Source: Planctomycetota bacterium (lineage in GTDB: Bacteria; Planctomycetota; Phycisphaerae; WQYP01). From it: a stretch of DNA of 17,822 nt. Below, piece after piece: positions 14,270 to 17,822 of the stretch. Location of the stretch: the NCBI GenBank assembly GCA_021799715.1, contig JAJYZY010000045.1, forward strand, positions 1 through 17,822. The letters are read 5' to 3'. Under the pieces are notes generated by a model that was given only the letters and a program-made list of their open reading frames with translations, did no database searches and was not told the origin of the DNA. A program made the translations under genes and the position numbers. Position 1 is the stretch's first letter. Every line of letters begins with the position of its first letter.

Positions 14270-15470
14270 TCGCACGCGGTTGTCCCTTGCGTCGGGCTTG
14301 CTATTGGCAGCATGTTTAATCCCCGCACCGGTTCACGCGGTAAATGTTGCCAAGCCGCTGACTCAAGCCTATGAGAACGTGCTTGGTTCCATGCGCCGTC
14401 CGGCGGCGGGCGGGCTGCTGATTACCAGCGTGCAATTGCCGGAAATTCTTCGCCGCATCGGTCTGCGACCCGGAGATATTATCACACGGATCGGCGGCTC
14501 GCGTGTAAAAAACTCTGCAACGTTAAATGCTTTCATCGCCGCCCACGCCGGGTCCAGACAGCCCATTTCCATTATTGTGGTTCGCGCTTTGGCACCACGG
14601 CAATTTCTCGCCCATGCGCCGGCGCTTAAGTCCCTGGAACTTATTGGAACCATCAGTGTTCGCGCCGGCGCTGCGGCACCATTGAATCCGCCGGCCACGC
14701 CACGAAGAAAATTAGCCCTGAACTGGTCCCGGGTTCAAACCATTCAACCGCAGGGTCAGCAGGCGCTGGGCCGCGATACGTGGATGCTGGTGTTTCACCG
14801 CGGATTCGTGGTCGGTGCCATCCACTTGCAGGTGTCCCATCCCGGCCCGCAATGGAGTTTGCTGTGGAACCAGGAATCAATCTCCGGCGGACCGTTGCCG
14901 GCAATGGCCTGGCGGATTGCATTTGAGCCCGGCGATTATCAGCATAAACCGGCGGTTCGCATGATATCGTTTACCCGCTGGTCATCCGGGGGAATTCTGC
15001 GGGGCCGGCCGGCGGGCGATTCAATCGACATGATTTTCACAAGCTCAAAAACCAAACTTCCAACATCACGTTCCTGTCAAACCGCCGCCAATGCAGTGCC
15101 GCTGCCACTCCTGGCGGTCATGGCCGCTGCGATGCCGGCGCAACGCCATCTGGTTCTGCCGATAACCGATTTAGCACAACAAAACCTGGAAACACGTTTA
15201 GGCTGCGTATTGACAAGCGGCCGGCGGCGAGTGATTCAATTTGCCGGAGCCACCCAGCCGGTGCGTGTGCTGCGCGTATTATGGATGGATATACCGCGTT
15301 ATAAATTCTGGCTCTCTCCGCGCGGCACGCTTTTGGGAATGAATTTTGGCCGCGGCTTTTCAGCCTACCGTGTAACGGGCGCAGCGGTTGTGCGGCATAT
15401 TATTCCCAAGGCCCGTCTGCGTGATATGCTGCCTGCGACCGTTTCGGTAAACCCGCCTTCCGGAGATTAA
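14256..15470 (+). CDS. exported PDZ-domain protein
   Basis: 404 residues, ATG 14256 overlapping the end of the GNAT gene by 14 nt. The signal segment is residues 5-28 (LSLASGLLLAACLIPAPVHA). Cleavage after VHA by signal peptidase I is likely; LAAC at 17-20 also meets the lipobox rule, so a lipoprotein is possible. Residues about 50-110 are a PDZ domain: GGLLITSVQLPEILRRIG, then LRPGDIITRIGGSRVKNSAT and ISIIVVRA, the usual carboxylate-loop and strand pattern. No protease domain precedes it (no GNSGGP motif), so this is not a DegP-type protease. The remaining 290 residues are beta-rich (ALNWSRVQTI, DTWMLVFHRGFVVGAIHLQV) and unrecognised; they may be a periplasmic scaffold or substrate-binding part. 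The DUF89 gene follows after 7 nt. Confidence 0.85.
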   Translation: MICADRTRLSLASGLLLAACLIPAPVHAVNVAKPLTQAYENVLGSMRRPAAGGLLITSVQLPEILRRIGLRPGDIITRIGGSRVKNSATLNAFIAAHAGSRQPISIIVVRALAPRQFLAHAPALKSLELIGTISVRAGAAAPLNPPATPRRKLALNWSRVQTIQPQGQQALGRDTWMLVFHRGFVVGAIHLQVSHPGPQWSLLWNQESISGGPLPAMAWRIAFEPGDYQHKPAVRMISFTRWSSGGILRGRPAGDSIDMIFTSSKTKLPTSRSCQTAANAVPLPLLAVMAAAMPAQRHLVLPITDLAQQNLETRLGCVLTSGRRRVIQFAGATQPVRVLRVLWMDIPRYKFWLSPRGTLLGMNFGRGFSAYRVTGAAVVRHIIPKARLRDMLPATVSVNPPSGD

Positions 15471-15477
15471 CTTTCCC

Positions 15478-16548
15478 ATGCCCATCTTCACCCTGCTAGC
15501 TGATTCCGCCGCCTACCGCCCCTGCACGCAGAACATGCTGGAGGATGTTGAATTCCGGCACTATTGGCTCAAACATTTTGTGGAACATTTTGAACTCATG
15601 GCGGCACTGGCGCTAAACGTCTACGGCCCGTCCGCAGCCCACAACATCTCCGCCGCGCGCCGTGAGCTAGCGGCGGAAATGAATTCGCTGGCGGCCCAAC
15701 CGGACCGGTATGGGGAACTGGACCTGCAGATGCTCGGCGCGGTGCGGCAGAAGTGCCTGTCCCGCAATCATATTCCCGATCCATTTCTACTGACCAAACA
15801 ACGGGAAAACAACGCCATGCTCCCGCTGTATCCGCGGGTAATTGCCGAACTGGATGGTTACACCGATGCAGCCAAAGCGCTGAAATTGCTGGTGGAAGGG
15901 GCCTTTGCCGGAAATATATTTGACCTGGGAGCCACCGCCACCACAAAATTGTACGCCCATGAATCGCCGGATTTTTTCAAGGTCCGGGCTGCGCTGGACG
16001 GCAAACGACCATGGCTGGTGGATCAACTCGACGCGTTTTCGCAGCGGCTGCTCCAAGGCCCGGCATACCGCAAAGCTCTGGTATTTGTGGATAATGCCGG
16101 AAGTGATTTTATTCTCGGAATGATGCCGTTGATCCGGTTTCTGGCCCGGCGCGGCACGCGGGTGTGCATACTGGCCAATGAAACGCCGTCGCTTAATGAT
16201 ATGACCATTGCGGAAACCCGCGAACTGCTGTCGCGCCTCGCGCAGCTTGATCCGATTCTTAAATTGCTTCTTGATACGGGTACCATCACTGCGGAAAGCT
16301 CCGGCGGTGGTACGCCGCTGATCGATTTGCGATCAGTCTCCGCCGAATGCAATCAGCAGGCCGCGGACGCCGACTTGCTGATATTTGAAGGCATGGGACG
16401 GGCGTTAGAAAGCAATTATCATGCCGCATTTAAGGTTGATACCGTCAAATTGTGCATGATCAAGGAAGAAATTATCGCCGATCGGCACCATGGAAAAGTC
16501 TTTGACGTGGTGTTCAGATATGATCCGGCCCCCAGGACATGCGGTTGA
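15478..16548 (+). CDS. DUF89 metal-dependent phosphatase, PANK4-type
   Basis: 356 residues. The sequence matches the DUF89 (ARMT1-like) fold, and specifically the C-terminal phosphatase of pantothenate kinase 4: ALVFVDNAGSDFILGMMPLI with Asp205, Asn206 and Asp210; LANETPSLNDMT; LLIFEGMGRALESNYHAA (Glu304-Arg308, Asn313); VKLCMIKEEI; and the end VFDVVFRYD. The Asp/Asn residues coordinate the divalent metal. Family knowledge: this subfamily II removes phosphate from 4'-phosphopantetheine and its oxidised forms, acting as a damage-control enzyme. A helical N-terminal part (1-110) with CTQNMLEDVEFRHYWLKHF precedes it. It is a stand-alone enzyme, without the kinase half found in eukaryotes. GGAGA (15462-15466) lies 11 nt before the ATG inside the preceding gene. 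Confidence 0.85.
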   Translation: MPIFTLLADSAAYRPCTQNMLEDVEFRHYWLKHFVEHFELMAALALNVYGPSAAHNISAARRELAAEMNSLAAQPDRYGELDLQMLGAVRQKCLSRNHIPDPFLLTKQRENNAMLPLYPRVIAELDGYTDAAKALKLLVEGAFAGNIFDLGATATTKLYAHESPDFFKVRAALDGKRPWLVDQLDAFSQRLLQGPAYRKALVFVDNAGSDFILGMMPLIRFLARRGTRVCILANETPSLNDMTIAETRELLSRLAQLDPILKLLLDTGTITAESSGGGTPLIDLRSVSAECNQQAADADLLIFEGMGRALESNYHAAFKVDTVKLCMIKEEIIADRHHGKVFDVVFRYDPAPRTCG

Positions 16549-16593
16549 GAAAGCGTGGGGCTATATCCGTCTTACATGTGGTGCGCGCCGCGT

Positions 16594-16618
16594 CCGCAAC
16601 GACCCTTCCGGGTTGCGG
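16594..16618 (+). terminator. possible hairpin after the GNAT-PDZ-DUF89 operon
   Basis: CCGCAAC (16594-16600) pairs with GTTGCGG (16612-16618), 11-nt loop that can add a short inner stem (CCC with GGG). There is no T-run after it, so it is at best a weak or Rho-assisted terminator. It lies 46 nt after the stop of the DUF89 gene. Confidence 0.3.
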
Positions 16619-16789
16619 GCACGCCCCCGCGGACAATGTGCCATCAACCGTTCCATATTCCGCGGCCATGGGTCAAACCCTGTCGCTATTTTCCGCACAA
16701 CGCAGTAAATGCTTGCCAAGGAGTCTTCAGCCGTGGCAAGAAAATCCCCGCAATCCATAAAGCGAATGCACACTCAATGTCTCAGCGCA

Positions 16790-16819
16790 TTGACAAAAAA
16801 GATTCCCACGTGCTACCAT
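16790..16819 (+). promoter_or_regulatory. promoter of the metal-efflux-like operon
   Basis: Perfect TTGACA (16790-16795), 18-bp spacer, TACCAT (16814-16819). The -10 ends 7 nt before the ATG at 16827 and no Shine-Dalgarno is visible, so the transcript may begin at the start codon. No clear regulator palindrome (CueR- or CusR-like) is evident. Confidence 0.6.
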
Positions 16820-16826
16820 CCTACCC

Positions 16827-17231
16827 ATGCTTAGCTGCCGATATATTTTGGTCAGCGTGCTGACATTCGCCTTGGCGTTTCTGCCGGTATTTTGTCCATG
16901 TACTGATTCAGTCAGCGCCTTATCATTGCAAGGTCAATCGGCACGATCGTGCGGATCGACCGCCGCAATGGGCGTCGGTACGCTTCATGGTAGGCCGTGT
17001 CGTGGCAAGTCCGGCGATGCCATGTGCCATCAACATGTATTACGGGCCATGCCGGCCGCGCCGGCGTTGCCATCTCTGGTGCCAACACATCAACTTGCAT
17101 CCGTGGTTCGCGCTTACATATCCGACCCATTCCGTCAATCCATTGGGTGCCCGCGGTTTTCCCGTCGTGGCCGCGTCGTCGATCGCAGCGCAGAGACACT
17201 TCTGCGCCGGCATTGCGCGCTAATCATTTGA
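16827..17231 (+). CDS. small exported Cys/His-containing protein, probably metal-related
   Basis: 134 residues. Residues 1-30 are a signal peptide with hydrophobic core YILVSVLTFALAFLPVF. The mature part has cysteines at 42, 58, 67, 108 and 130 and histidines at 54, 68, 70, 88 and 129, including CHQH (67-70) and a C-terminal RRHCALII. Cys23 and Cys25 (CPC) are at the signal-peptide end. I know proteins of this style (short, exported, CPC and H-C-A-L-I-I ends) as first genes of copper or heavy-metal efflux clusters, a general impression and not a database match. Its neighbours, a Met-rich lipoprotein and an outer-membrane factor, fit that. The lack of a Shine-Dalgarno and the promoter position suggest leaderless translation. 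It could instead be a metal-binding sensor or chaperone. Confidence 0.6.
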   Translation: MLSCRYILVSVLTFALAFLPVFCPCTDSVSALSLQGQSARSCGSTAAMGVGTLHGRPCRGKSGDAMCHQHVLRAMPAAPALPSLVPTHQLASVVRAYISDPFRQSIGCPRFSRRGRVVDRSAETLLRRHCALII

Positions 17232-17336
17232 TTCGCGGCAACCGCATTTTGCGCGATTTGCATTTCCGCAGCCCGGATACGGTCACCATCAACCATCCGG
17301 AGCTTTGATTCCATTGCTGATGTGGAGAATCGATAG

Positions 17337-17702
17337 ATGCATCTGAAATTAACAGGTTTCCTTCTCATGGCGGTACTGCTTGGCGGCTGCGCCAAAACCC
17401 CGCTTATCGCCCCGCCGGCAATGCGGAATCCCGCGAACGCCAATGCCCCGGCCGGGCCAGCGATTTCCCGGCGGGACTTTATCAATGTCGCAGATGCCTC
17501 CGCGCAAATTGCCCCGCCGGAAGTTACCGCGGGAGAACACCTGCCCACAACGGGCATAACCGTCAAGCCGGCGCGCGGTCATAAAGGTGACATGGGAAGC
17601 ATGCCGGGCATGAAAGGGATGAATATGTCGGGCATGGGGACGATGGGAGCAATGAAAATGGGATCAAATTCCACAACAACCGGGCAGGGGAGTAACCAAT
17701 GA
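17337..17702 (+). CDS. Met-rich lipoprotein, likely copper-binding
   Basis: 121 residues with ATG 9 nt after GGAG. The signal ends in a lipobox, LLGGC (Cys18), so the mature protein is anchored to a membrane facing the periplasm. The middle is Ala/Pro-rich and probably flexible (APPAMRNPANANAPAGPAIS). Residues 86-108 hold nine methionines at near-regular three-residue spacing (86, 89, 92, 95, 97, 100, 103, 106, 108) in Gly/Lys/Ser context, such as MGSMPGMKGMNMSGM. Such Met-rich, Gly-containing segments bind Cu(I) or Ag(I) through thioethers, as in CusF/CusB/PcoE-type proteins (family knowledge). The stop codon overlaps the next ATG (ATGA, 17699-17702), coupling it to the outer-membrane factor. 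Copper delivery to an efflux complex is the likely job; silver or another soft metal is possible. Confidence 0.75.
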   Translation: MHLKLTGFLLMAVLLGGCAKTPLIAPPAMRNPANANAPAGPAISRRDFINVADASAQIAPPEVTAGEHLPTTGITVKPARGHKGDMGSMPGMKGMNMSGMGTMGAMKMGSNSTTTGQGSNQ

Positions 17703-17822
17703 AGCGAACAACCGCGCATAACTTCCAACGATTCACCGCCGCTTTCCTGGGCACAGCCATTTTTGCGGGCTGTGCGACGGTTCCCCGGCAGGGGGGCTTT
17801 AAGTCCGTGGCGGCACTTTCCA
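17699..17822 (+). CDS. probable TolC/CusC-type outer-membrane efflux lipoprotein (3' end cut off)
   Basis: The reading frame from ATG 17699, in a 4-nt ATGA overlap with the previous stop, is open to the end of the window (41 residues). The N-terminus reads MKRTTAHNFQRFTAAFLGTA, then IFAGCATVPRQGGFKSVAALS, a signal with lipidated Cys25. GCATVPRQ followed by a G-x-x-x-V-x-x-L stretch is the usual mature start of outer-membrane factors of RND metal-efflux systems. No more can be seen, so the assignment rests on the leader style and the neighbours. RND pump genes (CusA/CusB-like) would be expected to follow beyond the window. Confidence 0.6.
   Translation, partial: MKRTTAHNFQRFTAAFLGTAIFAGCATVPRQGGFKSVAALS

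Noticed and set aside
16578..16600. Resemblance of GTGGTGCGCGCCGCGTCCGCA to the core of the 7472/7707 element
   Set aside because: About 20 similar bases in GC-rich DNA with no match in the flanks; not enough to call a third copy.

Overview
The window looks like chromosomal DNA of a planctomycete, most likely of the Phycisphaerae. Three proteins end in a PEP-CTERM sorting tag, one has the planctomycete-type prepilin leader with an H-Xn-DG tail, Shine-Dalgarno use is patchy, and the spaces between genes are rich in small dispersed repeats. The phylum call is an inference from gene style; there is no rRNA or tRNA in the window to confirm it.

Layout. Bases 1-7292 (+) form a beta-glucan and surface-protein block: the tail of one PEP-CTERM protein, a second PEP-CTERM protein with its own sigma70-type promoter, operator-like palindrome and terminator, then a prepilin-like protein, a secreted GH16 glucanase, a LacI-family regulator and a second, larger GH16 glucanase carrying a PEP-CTERM anchor. 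The two GH16 enzymes are clear paralogs on either side of the regulator, which suggests a locally controlled laminarin/beta-1,3-glucan (or related) degradation unit. Bases 7293-7943 hold no gene but a duplicated ~176-bp element with mirrored 9-bp-periodic ends. Bases 7944-9788 (+) encode a small membrane protein and AstB, N-succinylarginine dihydrolase, without other arginine succinyltransferase pathway genes. Bases 10078-12003 (-) encode a DUF2752 membrane protein and two divergent, overlapping lipoprotein paralogs.

Bases 12004-12954 are a gene-free repeat field. A Nudix hydrolase (-) follows, lying between two inverted copies of a ~117-bp repeat, a third copy of which sits at 7310-7400. Bases 13811-16548 (+) form a tight three-gene operon: GNAT acetyltransferase, PDZ-domain exported protein, and a DUF89/PANK4-type metal-dependent phosphatase. 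The right end (16790-17822, +) begins a probable copper/metal efflux operon: a Cys/His-containing exported peptide, a Met-rich lipoprotein, and the first 41 residues of what is probably a CusC/TolC-type outer-membrane lipoprotein, the last two joined by an ATGA overlap.

The most unusual signals are the repeat families (including the inverted pair around the Nudix gene), the paired GH16 enzymes with different surface fates, and three genes whose -10-like boxes lie only 6-8 nt before the start codon, suggesting leaderless transcripts.
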